Assembly: GCF_024753255.1 (NCBI RefSeq)
Contig: NZ_JANUHA010000005.1
Coordinates: forward strand, 1 to 64,000
Source: Massilia agri
GTDB lineage: Bacteria > Pseudomonadota > Gammaproteobacteria > Burkholderiales > Burkholderiaceae_D
Length of the DNA stretch: 64,000 nt
Direction: 5' to 3'
Shown here: in pieces, positions 36,468-47,123 of the stretch
How the letters are laid out: each line of letters starts with the position of its first letter
How positions within the stretch are numbered: position 1 is the first letter of the stretch
Notes under the pieces: model-generated
Told to the model about the DNA's origin: nothing
Seen by the model: the letters and a program-made list of their open reading frames with translations, nothing else
The model's database searches: none
Translations under genes and position numbers: made by a program

Positions 36468-37928
36468 TTAGCCTGCCAGCTTCTTCTTCAGCAGCTCGGT
36501 CACCTGGGCCGGGTTGGCCTTGCCCTTCGAGGCCTTCATGGCCTGGCCGATCAGCGCATTGATCGCGGCTTCCTTGCCGGCGCGGTACTGCTCGACCGAC
36601 TTGGCATTGGCGGCCAGGACTTCGTCGACGATGGCTTCCAGCGCGCCCGTGTCCGAGATCTGCTTCAGGCCTTTCTGCTCGATCACGGTGTCCGCCAGGT
36701 TGGCATCATCCGACCTTGCTTCCCACATGGCCGCGAACACTTCCTTGCCTGCCTTGTTCGAAATCGTCCCGTCGGCGATGCGCTTGAGCAGCAGGGCCAA
36801 CTGGGCGGCGGATACCGGCGAGTCATCCAGCTCCACGCCTTCGCGGTTCAGGGTCGACGACACGTCGCCCATCATCCAGTTCGCGGCGGCCTTGGCGTTT
36901 TCCTTGCCGGCTGCGGCCACCACGGCTTCGTAGTAGGTCGCCATGGCCTTGGAGGAGGTCAGCACCAGGCTGTCGTACTCCGGCAGGCCATACTCTCCGG
37001 TGAAGCGCGCGCGCAGGGCGCCCGGCAGTTCCGGCATCTCGCCCCGGATGCGCTCGATCCAGTCCTGGCCAATGACGAGCGGCGGCAGGTCCGGGTCGGG
37101 GAAGTAGCGGTAGTCCTGCGCGTCTTCCTTGGTGCGCATGGAGCGGGTTTCTTTTTTATCCGGATCCCACAGGCGGGTCGCCTGGATCACCTTGCCGCCG
37201 TCTTCGATCAGCTCGATCTGGCGCCGCACTTCGTAGTGGATGGCTTCTTCCATGAAGCGGAAGGAGTTCAGGTTCTTGATCTCGCAGCGGGTGCCGAATT
37301 CCTTCTGGCCCATCGGACGCACCGAGACGTTGACGTCGCAGCGGAAGGAGCCTTCCTGCATGTTGCCGTCGCAGACGCCCAGCCACACGACCAGCGAGTG
37401 CAGGGCCTTGGCATAGGCCACGGCTTCCGCAGCGCTGCGCATCTCGGGCTCGGATACGATCTCGAGCAGCGGCGTGCCGGCGCGGTTCAGGTCGATGCCG
37501 CTCATGCCGGCGTAGTCCTCGTGCAGCGATTTGCCGGCGTCTTCCTCGAGGTGGGCGCGGGTCAGGTTGACGGTTTTCGTCTCCAGCTTGCCGTCCTTCT
37601 CGTAGGCGAAGCTGATGGTGCCGCCCTGGACCACCGGGTCTTCGAACTGGCTGATCTGGTAGCCCTTCGGCAGGTCGGGGTAGAAGTAGTTCTTGCGGGC
37701 GAAGACCGACTGCGGCGCGATTTTCGCGCCCACGGCCAGGCCGAAGCGGATCGCGCGCTCGACGGCGCCGCGGTTCAGGACCGGCAGCACGCCCGGCAGC
37801 GCCAGGTCGACCGGGCTGGCCTGGGTGTTGGGCTCGGCGCCGAAGCGGATCGAGCTGCCGCTGAAGATTTTCGAATTGGTCGTGAGCTGCACGTGGTTCT
37901 CAAGACCGATGACGACTTCCCATTGCAT
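36468..37928 (-). CDS. gatB: Aspartyl/glutamyl-tRNA amidotransferase subunit B
   Basis: A 486-residue GatB, the kinase and tRNA-binding subunit of the GatCAB complex that amidates Glu-tRNA(Gln) and Asp-tRNA(Asn). N-terminal landmarks are [15 protein letters not shown] and [21 protein letters not shown]-like (here [18 protein letters not shown]) and [12 protein letters not shown] follow. The C-terminal YqeY-like tail ends LLKKKLAG. The start at 37928 is fixed by homology; the upstream frame is non-coding. It is the last gene of gatC-gatA-gatB, with a 29-base gap after gatA. Confidence 0.97.
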   Translation of the reverse strand: MQWEVVIGLENHVQLTTNSKIFSGSSIRFGAEPNTQASPVDLALPGVLPVLNRGAVERAIRFGLAVGAKIAPQSVFARKNYFYPDLPKGYQISQFEDPVVQGGTISFAYEKDGKLETKTVNLTRAHLEEDAGKSLHEDYAGMSGIDLNRAGTPLLEIVSEPEMRSAAEAVAYAKALHSLVVWLGVCDGNMQEGSFRCDVNVSVRPMGQKEFGTRCEIKNLNSFRFMEEAIHYEVRRQIELIEDGGKVIQATRLWDPDKKETRSMRTKEDAQDYRYFPDPDLPPLVIGQDWIERIRGEMPELPGALRARFTGEYGLPEYDSLVLTSSKAMATYYEAVVAAAGKENAKAAANWMMGDVSSTLNREGVELDDSPVSAAQLALLLKRIADGTISNKAGKEVFAAMWEARSDDANLADTVIEQKGLKQISDTGALEAIVDEVLAANAKSVEQYRAGKEAAINALIGQAMKASKGKANPAQVTELLKKKLAG

Positions 37929-37957
37929 GATGTGTTCTCTCTTTTTCTGTGCGGGGC

Positions 37958-39433
37958 TCAGACGCCTTCCGGCGCGCGGGTATGCCAGTCGGTGACCTGC
38001 TGGTACTGGTGCGCGATGTTCAGCAGCTTCGCTTCGGCGAAGTAGTTGCCGATGATCTGCAGGCCGACCGGGCGCTTGGCGTTCTTCTCGCCGGCGCCGA
38101 AGCCGCATGGGATCGACATGCCCGGCAGGCCGGCCAGGCTGGTCGACAGCGTGAAGATGTCGGCCAGGTAGTTCGCCACCGGGTCGTTGGCCTTGCTGCC
38201 CAGGTCCCAGGCCACGGTCGGGGCCACCGGGCCCATGATGACGTCGCACTTGTCGGCAAACGCCGCCTGGAAGTCGTCCGCGATCAGGCGGCGGATCTTC
38301 TGGGCCTGCACGTAGTAGGCGTCGTAGTAGCCGTGGCAGAGCACATAGGTGCCGACCATGATGCGGCGCTGCACCTCGCGGCCGAAGCCTTCGGCGCGGG
38401 TTTTGCGGTACATGTCTTGCAGATCCTTGTACTCGCTGGCGCGGTGGCCGTAGCGCACGCCGTCGAAGCGCGACAGGTTCGACGACGCTTCGGCCGGGGC
38501 GATGATGTAGTAGGTCGGGATCGACAGGGCGGTCTTCGGCAGCGAGATGTCCACCAGGGTGGCGCCCAGTTTCACGAACTGCTCCAGCGCGGCGCGCACG
38601 GCGCTTTCCACGTCGGAGGCCAGGCCTTCGCCGAAGTATTCCTTCGGCACGCCGATGCGCAGGCCGTTCAGCGGCTTGTTCAGGTCGCGGGTATAGTCTT
38701 CCGCCACGTTGCCCTGTTCGACAGTCAGGCTGGTCGAGTCGCGCTCGTCGAAACCGATCATGTCGTTCAGCAGCAACGCGCAGTCCTCGGCGGTCTGGGC
38801 GATCGGGCCGCCCTGGTCCAGCGAGGAGGCAAAGGCGATCATGCCGAAGCGCGAGACGCGGCCGTAGGTCGGCTTGATGCCGGTGACGCCGCAGAAAGCG
38901 GCCGGCTGGCGGATCGAGCCGCCGGTGTCGGTGGCCGTGGCGGCCGGCGCCAGGCGCGCGGCGACCGCGGCGGCCGAGCCGCCCGAGGAGCCGCCCGGCA
39001 CCGCCAGCGGATCCCAGGGGTTCTTCACCGGGCCGAAGGCCGAGTTCTCGTTGGCCGAGCCCATCGCGAATTCGTCGAGGTTGACCTTGCCCAGGGTGAC
39101 CATGCCGGCCTTGCTGAAGCGGTCGACCACGGTCGCGTCGAAGGGGCTCTCGTAGTTGGCCAGCATCTTCGAGCCGACGGTGGTGCGCCAGCCGCGGGTA
39201 ACAAAAATGTCCTTGTGCGCGATCGGCACGCCGGTCAGCGGGCCGGCGGTGCCGGCGGCGATGCGGGCGTCGGCGCTGGCGGCTTGCGCCAGGGTGCGTT
39301 CGCGGTCCAGGTGCAGGAAGGCGTTATGGCTGCTCGCTTCGATGCGGCCGAGGTAGTGGCTGGCGAGTTCGACGCTCGAGACCTGCTTCGATTGCAGGAG
39401 CGCGGACAGCTCTTTGAGGGTCTTGTTGTGCAT
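37958..39433 (-). CDS. gatA: Aspartyl/glutamyl-tRNA amidotransferase subunit A
   Basis: A 491-residue amidase-signature enzyme that releases ammonia from glutamine for GatB. The Ser-cisSer-Lys triad lies in VPIAHKDIF (Lys), [13 protein letters not shown] (cis-Ser) and [11 protein letters not shown] (nucleophile Ser). The length is normal. It is preceded by gatC by 34 bases and followed by gatB. Confidence 0.97.
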   Translation of the reverse strand: MHNKTLKELSALLQSKQVSSVELASHYLGRIEASSHNAFLHLDRERTLAQAASADARIAAGTAGPLTGVPIAHKDIFVTRGWRTTVGSKMLANYESPFDATVVDRFSKAGMVTLGKVNLDEFAMGSANENSAFGPVKNPWDPLAVPGGSSGGSAAAVAARLAPAATATDTGGSIRQPAAFCGVTGIKPTYGRVSRFGMIAFASSLDQGGPIAQTAEDCALLLNDMIGFDERDSTSLTVEQGNVAEDYTRDLNKPLNGLRIGVPKEYFGEGLASDVESAVRAALEQFVKLGATLVDISLPKTALSIPTYYIIAPAEASSNLSRFDGVRYGHRASEYKDLQDMYRKTRAEGFGREVQRRIMVGTYVLCHGYYDAYYVQAQKIRRLIADDFQAAFADKCDVIMGPVAPTVAWDLGSKANDPVANYLADIFTLSTSLAGLPGMSIPCGFGAGEKNAKRPVGLQIIGNYFAEAKLLNIAHQYQQVTDWHTRAPEGV

Positions 39434-39467
39434 GTGCGTTCTTCTGTTTTAAGCGGTGCGGCGCTGG

Positions 39468-39767
39468 TTATTCAATGACCTTCGGGACCAGGTAGAGGCC
39501 GTCCTGCGCCTTCGGCGCCGGCGCCTGGTAGTCTTCGCGGCGGTTCTCCTCGGTCACCACGTCGTCGCGCAGGCGCAGCGGCAGGGCCATGATGGCGGCC
39601 AGCGGCTGTGACAGCGGCGCGACACCGCTCGTGTCCACCGCCTGCATCTGCTCGGCCAGGGCGAAGATGCCGTTCAGCTCGGCCAGCGCGGTTTCCGCGT
39701 GGGCCTCATCCATCTCGAGCTGGGCCAGGTTGGCGATGCGTTTTACGTCTGAAAGTGTCAGGGACAT
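39468..39767 (-). CDS. gatC: Aspartyl/glutamyl-tRNA amidotransferase subunit C
   Basis: A 99-residue GatC, the small belt subunit that holds GatA and GatB together. It begins [19 protein letters not shown] and has [11 protein letters not shown] near residue 70. The upstream frame to 39842 is not conserved, so the start is 39767. It is the first gene of the gat operon, divergent from mreB. Confidence 0.93.
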   Translation of the reverse strand: MSLTLSDVKRIANLAQLEMDEAHAETALAELNGIFALAEQMQAVDTSGVAPLSQPLAAIMALPLRLRDDVVTEENRREDYQAPAPKAQDGLYLVPKVIE

Positions 39768-39813
39768 GGCTGGGGGCGCGGCGCGGGCCGCGTGCAAAAA
39801 TGTGGTTGGGCTA

Positions 39814-39842
39814 ATAATGAAAGTTGGCAAGAGGTCAGCCAA
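39814..39842 (-). promoter_or_regulatory. Predicted promoter of gatCAB
   Basis: On the minus strand TTGGCT (39842-39837), 17 bases, CATTAT (39819-39814). It lies about 45 bases upstream of the gatC start in the A+T-rich gap between gatC and mreB. Confidence 0.45.
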
Positions 39843-39915
39843 CGGCGCGCTATGGCTGATAAAACCTTGGTAACACCGTCGATCTCGCCTCGGAAATGGG
39901 GGGTAAAACCACCCG

Positions 39916-39944
39916 TTTTCAGCATTTAATCGACAAATTATAAG
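39916..39944 (+). promoter_or_regulatory. Predicted promoter of the mreB operon
   Basis: TTTTCA (39916-39921), 17 bases, TATAAG (39939-39944). This implies a leader of about 135 bases before the mreB ATG. Another possible -10, TAGAAT, is at 39946-39951. A 7-bp dyad GCGCACC-C-GGTGCGC at 40061-40075, 14 bases before mreB, could be an operator. Confidence 0.45.
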
Positions 39945-40013
39945 GTAGAATGGCGGGCTAATGCGCTGTCGGGCTGAAAGCTCGCCCGCCGCAGGAAAGA
40001 CCGCGATGCATGA

Positions 40014-41132
<1,119 letters not shown>

Positions 41133-41155
41133 GCCTGTAGCGCGCCGATCTCACC

Positions 41156-41188
41156 GCGGGCAGAGCGCACGAGTGCGCGTCTGCCCGC
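41156..41188 (+). other. Long hairpin between mreB and mreC
   Basis: A 9-bp stem (41156-41164 with 41180-41188) continues as a 6-bp inner stem (41165-41170 with 41173-41178), with one bulged base and a 2-base gap at the tip. No T run follows. It could be an attenuator or an RNA processing/stability element that lets mreB be expressed more strongly than mreC and the genes after it. Confidence 0.5.
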
Positions 41189-41250
41189 AGTGATATGGGC
41201 GCGCGCCGCATTTACCTGAACCAGACGCCAGACAGGACGCCAACCAGGAC

Positions 41251-42417
41251 ATGGAATACAGTCCTCCGCCGCTTTTCAAACAGGGTGCCCCGGCGCGGGT
41301 CAAGGCGATCGTCTTCGCCCTGATTTCCATCGTGCTGCTGGTCGTCGACGCCCGCTACCACACCCTCGGCGCCGTGCGCCAGGTCGCCGCCACCGTCCTG
41401 TATCCCCTGCAGATGGCGGCCCTGCTGCCGCGCGAGGCGCTCGGCAACATGGCCGGCTACTTCTCCTCGATCTCTTCGCTGCAGAAGGAAGTCCGCGAAC
41501 TCAAGACCCAGCAGCTGGCGCAGGCCAGGGTGCTGCAGCAGGCCCAGTACCAGATGGCCGAGAACGCGCAGCTGCGCCGCCTGATGGACGCGCGCCAGCA
41601 CCTGCCGCTCAGGGCCCAGCTGACCGAGATCCTCTACGACGCGCGCGACCCCTCCACCCGCCGCATCGTGATCGACCGCGGCTCGCGCGACAAGGTCGTG
41701 CCCGGCCTGCCGGTGATCGACCACGCCGGCGTGGTCGGCCAGATCACCCGCGTGTTCCCCTTCACCTCGGAAGTCACCCTGCTGACCGACCGCGACCAGG
41801 CCATTCCCGTACAGGTGCTCAGGAGCGGCCTGCGCAGCATCGCCTACGGCCGCGGCCAGTCGGGCCTGCTGGACCTGCGCTTCGTGGTCGCCAATGCCGA
41901 CATCCAGGTCGGCGACGTGCTCGTGACCTCGGGCCTGGACGGCATGTACCCGGCGGGCCTGGCCGTGGCCAAGGTGGTGCAGGTCGAGAACGTCGCCGCC
42001 GGCGCCTTCGGGCGCGTGGTGTGCCAGCCGCTGGCCGGCATCGACCGCAACCGCCAGCTCCTGATCATCATGTCGCAGTCCGATTTGCCGCCGCGCCCGG
42101 CCGCCGAGGTCACGCCGCCGGCCACCACCGCGCGCCGCAAGCTGCCGGACATGGCGCCGATCCCGCTGCCGCCGCTGCCGCCGTCGCCGCTGCCGCCGCA
42201 GGGGCAGACCGCCGCAGGGCAGGGCGCTGCCGCGCCGGGGACCGCTCCGGCGAATGGCGCCGCGCCGGCGACCGGCGCCGCCGCCCGTCCGGCCGCAGCC
42301 GCGGCCGCCCCGGCCCGCCAGGCGCCGGCCCAGGCCACCCCGGTCGCGCCAGCCACGACGCCGCCTGCGACGCAGCCGGCAAACCCGCAACCAGGAGGAC
42401 CGGCCAATGCCCGGTAA
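41251..42417 (+). CDS. mreC: Rod shape-determining protein MreC
   Basis: A 388-residue bitopic inner-membrane protein. It has a short cytoplasmic N-terminus and a transmembrane helix near residues 17-37. A coiled coil runs about 70-105 (SSISSLQKEVRELKTQQLAQARV). The two-lobed beta domain that contacts PBP2 includes AEILYDARDP-like EILYDARDPSTRRIVIDRG. Residues about 290-388 form a Pro/Ala-rich tail longer than in model organisms. It overlaps mreD by 11 bases. Confidence 0.95.
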   Translation: MEYSPPPLFKQGAPARVKAIVFALISIVLLVVDARYHTLGAVRQVAATVLYPLQMAALLPREALGNMAGYFSSISSLQKEVRELKTQQLAQARVLQQAQYQMAENAQLRRLMDARQHLPLRAQLTEILYDARDPSTRRIVIDRGSRDKVVPGLPVIDHAGVVGQITRVFPFTSEVTLLTDRDQAIPVQVLRSGLRSIAYGRGQSGLLDLRFVVANADIQVGDVLVTSGLDGMYPAGLAVAKVVQVENVAAGAFGRVVCQPLAGIDRNRQLLIIMSQSDLPPRPAAEVTPPATTARRKLPDMAPIPLPPLPPSPLPPQGQTAAGQGAAAPGTAPANGAAPATGAAARPAAAAAAPARQAPAQATPVAPATTPPATQPANPQPGGPANAR

Positions 42418-42925
42418 CCGTCCCCATTACATCCTGCTGCCCGTCAGCCCGCTGTTCATCACCTTCAGCCTGGTGTGCGCCTTCATGCTCAACCTGCTGC
42501 CGATGGGCCGCTGGGTCGGCGCCCCCGACTTCGTCGCCCTGGTGCTGGTCTTCTGGGGCATCCACCAGCCGCGCAAGGTCGGCATCGGCGTGGCCTTCCT
42601 GATGGGCCTCCTGATGGACGTGCACGACGCCAGCCTGCTGGGCGAGAACGCGCTGGCCTACACGCTGCTGTCCTACCTCGCCATCATGATCCACCGCCGC
42701 GTGCTGTGGTTCCGCCTGATGACCCAGGCCATGCATGTGTTCCCGCTGCTGCTGCTTGCCCAGGCCGTGCAGGCCTTCGTGCATTTCACGGCATCGGGGC
42801 GTTTTCCCGGCCTGCTGCACTTCGCCGAGAGCGTGGTCGCAGTAAGCCTGTGGCCGGTGATCACCTGGCTGCTGCTGGCGCCGCAACGCCGCGCCGTCGA
42901 CCGCGACCATACCCGTCCGATCTGA
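42407..42925 (+). CDS. mreD: Rod shape-determining protein MreD
   Basis: A 172-residue inner-membrane protein with about five helices (residues 15-35, 40-60, 65-85, 95-125 and 140-160). It is the small membrane partner of MreC and PBP2. The ATG at 42407 has a strong AGGAGG 8-12 bases upstream, which decides the start; the gene overlaps the end of mreC by 11 bases. Confidence 0.93.
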   Translation: MPGNRPHYILLPVSPLFITFSLVCAFMLNLLPMGRWVGAPDFVALVLVFWGIHQPRKVGIGVAFLMGLLMDVHDASLLGENALAYTLLSYLAIMIHRRVLWFRLMTQAMHVFPLLLLAQAVQAFVHFTASGRFPGLLHFAESVVAVSLWPVITWLLLAPQRRAVDRDHTRPI

Positions 42926-42962
42926 TCGATCCGATCCTTCCGCCCATACCGAGTTCTCCGCT

Positions 42963-44948
42963 GTGACCGAATTCAAGGACAACGACCGCGAGATCCACCA
43001 GTTCCGCCTGCGCCTGACGGCGCTGGTGGGCCTCGTCTTCATCTGCTTCGGCCTGCTGGTCGCGCGCTTCGTGTGGCTGCAGGTGCTGCAACACGACAAA
43101 TTCGCGCTGCAGGCCGAGGGCAACCGCATCGCCCTGGTGCCGATCGTGCCCAACCGCGGTCTCATCGTCGACCGCAACGGCGTGGTCCTGGCGCGCAACG
43201 AGTCCGGCTACACGCTCGAGATCACGCCCTCCAAGCTGGAGGCGAACCTGGAATCGGTGATCGACGAGCTGTCCAAGCTGGTCACCATCGAGCAGCGCGA
43301 CCGGCGCCGCTTCAAGCGCCTGCTGGAAGAGTCGCGCAGCTTCGCCAGCGTGCCGCTGCGCACCCGCCTCACCGACGACGAAGTGGCGCGCTTTACCGCG
43401 CAGCGCTTCCGCTTCCCCGGCGTCGAGGTGCAGGCGCGCCTGTTCCGCCAGTACCCGCTGGGTGAGACCGCCTCGCACGTGATCGGCTACATCGGCCGCA
43501 TCAACCAGCGGGAAGCCGACCAGCTCGAGAAGGACGGCGTCGACGCCAACTACAACGGCACCGAGCATATCGGCAAGGAAGGCGTCGAGAAGAAGTACGA
43601 GGAATACCTGCACGGCACCACCGGCTACGAGCAGGTCGAGCGCACCGCCGGCGGGCGCGCGATCCGTACCCTGTCGCGCACGCCGCCCACTCCGGGCAGC
43701 AACCTGATCCTGTCGATCGACATCGAGCTGCAGAAGGTGGTCGAGGAAGCCTTCGGCGAGAACCGCGGCGCCCTGGTGGCGATCGAGCCGGCCACCGGCG
43801 ACGTGCTGGCCTACGTCTCGCGCCCCGGCTACGACCCCAACCTGTTCGTGGACGGCATCGACACCCAGAACTGGAACGAGCTGAACACCTCGCTCGACCG
43901 GCCGCTGATGAACCGTCCGCTGCAGGGCGGCTATCCGCCGGGTTCGACCTTCAAGCCCTTCATGGCCCTCGCCGCCCTCGAGCTGGGCTTTCGCAAGCCC
44001 TCGGACGGCATCCGCGACCCCGGCTTCTACATGCTGGGCGGACACCGCTTCAACGACGACAAGCCGGGCGGACACGGCTACGTCGACATGTACAAGTCGG
44101 TGGTGGAGTCCTGCGACACCTATTACTACCAGCTCGGCAACGAGATGGGCATCGACAACATCTCGAACTTCATGAAGGAGTTCGGCTTCGGCGAACTGAC
44201 CGGCATCGACCTCGAACACGAGAAGGCCGGCGTGCGCCCGTCCAAGGAATGGAAGGCGCAGCGCTTCCGCAAGAACCCGCGCGCGGGCAAGTGGGTCGGC
44301 GGCGACACCATCTCGATCTCGATCGGGCAGGGCTTCAACACCTATTCGATGATCCAGCTGGCGCACGCGGTCTCGACCCTGGCCAACAACGGCGTCGTGA
44401 TGAAGCCCCACCTGGTCAAGATCATCGAGGACGGCGCCACCCGCCAGCGCACCCTGACCGTGCCCAAGGAAACCCGGCGCATCCCGCTCAAGCAGGAGAA
44501 CATCGATTTCATCAAGCACACCATGGTGGGCGTGACCCAGGAATCCTACGGCACCGGCCACCGCGCCTTCGCGGGCGCCGGCTACATCTCGGCGGGCAAG
44601 ACCGGCACCGCCCAGGTGATCGGCCTGAAGGGCCAGAAGTACAATGCCAACGCCATCGACGAACGCCACCGCGACAACGCGCTTTACGTCGCCTTTGCCC
44701 CGGCCGACAACCCGAAGATCGCGCTGGCCCTGATCGTGGAGAACGTCGGCTTCGGCGCCTCCTTCGCCGCGCCGATCGCGCGCAAGGCGCTCGACTACTA
44801 CCTGCTGGGCAAGCGCCCGGCGCCGCCCAAGCCGAAAGAGCCGGCCCCCGGCGCAGCCCCGGCCGCGCCCAAGCCTGCCGCGCAAGCGGCCGCCCCGGTA
44901 GTCCAGGCCGCGGCGCCGGCCGCCGTCCCAGCCACCATGAAGGAATAA
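42963..44948 (+). CDS. mrdA: Penicillin-binding protein 2 (peptidoglycan D,D-transpeptidase MrdA)
   Basis: A 661-residue class B PBP that crosslinks peptidoglycan during elongation. It has a transmembrane anchor at about residues 22-42, a pedestal domain, and a transpeptidase domain with SxxK GSTFK (Ser328), the SxN-like region ESCDTYYYQL and KTG in GKTGTAQV. The last 40 residues are Pro/Ala-rich. It starts with GTG at 42963, supported by the conserved MTEFKDNDREI beginning. It ends 4 bases before rodA. Confidence 0.95.
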   Translation: MTEFKDNDREIHQFRLRLTALVGLVFICFGLLVARFVWLQVLQHDKFALQAEGNRIALVPIVPNRGLIVDRNGVVLARNESGYTLEITPSKLEANLESVIDELSKLVTIEQRDRRRFKRLLEESRSFASVPLRTRLTDDEVARFTAQRFRFPGVEVQARLFRQYPLGETASHVIGYIGRINQREADQLEKDGVDANYNGTEHIGKEGVEKKYEEYLHGTTGYEQVERTAGGRAIRTLSRTPPTPGSNLILSIDIELQKVVEEAFGENRGALVAIEPATGDVLAYVSRPGYDPNLFVDGIDTQNWNELNTSLDRPLMNRPLQGGYPPGSTFKPFMALAALELGFRKPSDGIRDPGFYMLGGHRFNDDKPGGHGYVDMYKSVVESCDTYYYQLGNEMGIDNISNFMKEFGFGELTGIDLEHEKAGVRPSKEWKAQRFRKNPRAGKWVGGDTISISIGQGFNTYSMIQLAHAVSTLANNGVVMKPHLVKIIEDGATRQRTLTVPKETRRIPLKQENIDFIKHTMVGVTQESYGTGHRAFAGAGYISAGKTGTAQVIGLKGQKYNANAIDERHRDNALYVAFAPADNPKIALALIVENVGFGASFAAPIARKALDYYLLGKRPAPPKPKEPAPGAAPAAPKPAAQAAAPVVQAAAPAAVPATMKE

Positions 44949-44952
44949 GCCC

Positions 44953-46068
44953 ATGGCGCACATTCCAGAACGCCGCTCGCTGCGGCGCCGCCTGCGTCCC
45001 TATTTCGCGGTCTTCGACTGGCCGCTCGGCCTGGTGCTGTTCATGCTGATGATGACCAGCGTGATCACCATGACGTCGGCCGGCGCCGAGTTCCCGGACC
45101 GCGTCGAGCACCAGATCCGCAACTTCCTGCTGGCCTTCGGCATCATGTGGGTCGCTGCCAACGTGCCGCCCCAGACCCTGATGCGGCTCGCCGTGCCGAT
45201 CTATACCTTCGGGGTGGCGCTCCTGATCGCGGTGGCCATGTTCGGCATCATCAAGAAGGGCGCGCGGCGCTGGCTGCACGTGGGCGTCGACATCCAGCCT
45301 TCCGAGATCCTCAAGATCGCGACACCGCTGATGCTGGCCTGGTATTTCCAGCAGCGCGCCAATGCCGGCACCTGGAAGAACTACATCGTGGCCGCCGTGA
45401 TCCTCCTGATTCCCTTCACCCTGATCGCCAAGCAGCCCGACCTGGGTACAGGCCTGATGGTGTTCGCCTCGGGTTTCTACGTGATCTTCCTGGCCGGCCT
45501 GCCGTGGAAGGCGCTGGGGGCGCTGGCCATATCCGGCGCCGCCGCGCTGCCGATCGCCTGGTCGATGCTGCACGATTACCAGCGCGAGCGGGTGATGACC
45601 CTGATCGATCCGACTTCCGATCCTCTGGGCAAGGGCTTCCACATCATCCAGTCGGAGATCGCGATCGGTTCCGGCGGCGTGTTCGGCAAGGGCTACGGCC
45701 AGGGCACGCAGGGCGCGCTGGAATTCGTTCCTGAACAGACCACCGACTTCGTGTTCGCCGTGTATTCGGAGGAATTCGGCCTGGTCGGCAACCTGTTCCT
45801 GCTCTTCGTCTACCTGCTCCTGCTGGGACGCGGAATGATGATCGCGGCCAACGCCCCGAACACCTTCTCGCGCCTGCTGGCCGGGGCCATCACGATGATG
45901 TTCTTCACTTATGCTTTCGTCAACATGGGCATGGTCATCGGCATCCTGCCGGTCGTGGGAGTTCCGCTACCATTCATGAGCTATGGCGGAACTGCGTTCA
46001 TTACCCTGGGCCTCGGAGCTGGTATATTGATGAGTATTCAAAGACATCGTAAACTGGTGCAGACGTAA
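44953..46068 (+). CDS. rodA: Rod shape-determining protein RodA (SEDS peptidoglycan polymerase)
   Basis: A 371-residue SEDS-family glycan polymerase that works with PBP2. Ten hydrophobic segments are visible. Conserved SEDS sequences are KKGARRWLHVG, QPSEILKIATPL, KQPDLGTGLMV (with the catalytic Asp) and GYGQGTQG; EQTTDFVFAVYSEEFGL follows. It is 4 bases after mrdA. Confidence 0.96.
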   Translation: MAHIPERRSLRRRLRPYFAVFDWPLGLVLFMLMMTSVITMTSAGAEFPDRVEHQIRNFLLAFGIMWVAANVPPQTLMRLAVPIYTFGVALLIAVAMFGIIKKGARRWLHVGVDIQPSEILKIATPLMLAWYFQQRANAGTWKNYIVAAVILLIPFTLIAKQPDLGTGLMVFASGFYVIFLAGLPWKALGALAISGAAALPIAWSMLHDYQRERVMTLIDPTSDPLGKGFHIIQSEIAIGSGGVFGKGYGQGTQGALEFVPEQTTDFVFAVYSEEFGLVGNLFLLFVYLLLLGRGMMIAANAPNTFSRLLAGAITMMFFTYAFVNMGMVIGILPVVGVPLPFMSYGGTAFITLGLGAGILMSIQRHRKLVQT

Positions 46069-46086
46069 AGAAGGAGGACGCTGTCG

Positions 46087-47097
46087 ATGGCCGTTCCAAG
46101 AAAACAACTTGCCACGGTCATTACACTGGCCACATTCCTCGCCGGGTGCAGCACCACCGAAACCGGCGAACACAAGAGTCTCATCCCACTTCCCTGGAAG
46201 CACCGTCCCACGGCGAAGCATTCGGATGCGCCCAAGCTGCCGCCGGCCAACTCCGGCCGCGGCGGCTACTACAAGGACGACGGCCCCGGCGCCAACCCGC
46301 CGCCCGGCCTGCTGGACCTGCCAGATGCGGAGGTCAAGGCCGAGCCCTACGCCAAGTGGGCCAACCGCCCCTATACCGTGTTCGGCACCACCTACACCCC
46401 GATCCTGCACGATGATCCCTTCGTCCAGACTGGTATTGCCAGCTGGTATGGGGTGAAATTCCACGGCCAGAAGACCTCGTCGGGCGAGCTCTACGACATG
46501 TACAAGATGACGGCCGCGCACCCGACGCTGCCGATCCCCTCCTATGCCCGCGTGACCAGCGTCGAGAGCGGCAAATCGGTGGTGGTGCGCATCAACGACC
46601 GCGGCCCCTTCCACGCCAGCCGCGTCATCGACGTCTCCTACACGGCGGCCCTGAAGCTGGGCCTGCTGGGCAAGGGCAGCCACCAGGTCGAGGTCGAGCG
46701 CCTGTTCCCGAACGACCCGACCCGCATCGCCACCGTGCGCCGCGCCATCGCCTCGGAAGCGCAGTCGGCGCCGCCGGAAATCACGGCGCTGATGCTGGAA
46801 GACCGTGTACGGACCGACAGCGCCGCGGTGGCGCAGGTCGCGCCACCGGTCGCCAAACTCGTGCCGCGCAACGGCTACTACGTGCAGCTCGGCGCCTACG
46901 GCCGCGCCGGCACCGCCGAGGCCATGGGCGAGAAGCTGAGCCAGGCCGGCGTCGAAGTCGGCAAGCTGGAAGTGGTGAAGGTGGGATCGGTGAACCGCCT
47001 GTACGGCGGACCCTTCGAGACCCGCGAGGCGGCACAGGACGCCGCGCGTGCGGTGCCGTCCTCCTTCGGGCTCAAGCCGATCGTCGTCAAACGGTAA
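46087..47097 (+). CDS. rlpA: RlpA family septal ring lytic transglycosylase
   Basis: A 336-residue lipoprotein. The lipobox LAGC (Cys about residue 21) anchors it in the outer membrane. The double-psi beta barrel (about residues 115-210) has TGIASWYGVKFHGQKTSSGE and VVVRINDRGPFHASRVIDVS with the catalytic Asp-His region. A C-terminal SPOR domain (about residues 257-335, NGYYVQLGAYGRAGTAEAMG) binds denuded glycan. It is the last gene of the mre operon, convergent with another SPOR gene. Confidence 0.93.
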   Translation: MAVPRKQLATVITLATFLAGCSTTETGEHKSLIPLPWKHRPTAKHSDAPKLPPANSGRGGYYKDDGPGANPPPGLLDLPDAEVKAEPYAKWANRPYTVFGTTYTPILHDDPFVQTGIASWYGVKFHGQKTSSGELYDMYKMTAAHPTLPIPSYARVTSVESGKSVVVRINDRGPFHASRVIDVSYTAALKLGLLGKGSHQVEVERLFPNDPTRIATVRRAIASEAQSAPPEITALMLEDRVRTDSAAVAQVAPPVAKLVPRNGYYVQLGAYGRAGTAEAMGEKLSQAGVEVGKLEVVKVGSVNRLYGGPFETREAAQDAARAVPSSFGLKPIVVKR

Positions 47098-47098
47098 T

Positions 47099-47123
47099 AA
47101 GGACGGCCTCGCCGGCCCTCCTT
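47099..47123. terminator. Possible convergent terminator between rlpA and the SPOR gene
   Basis: AAGGACGGCC pairs with GGCCCTCCTT (one mismatch) around a 5-base loop, directly between and overlapping the stop codons of the two convergent genes. There is only a short run of T on the plus strand (TTATTT). Confidence 0.4.
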
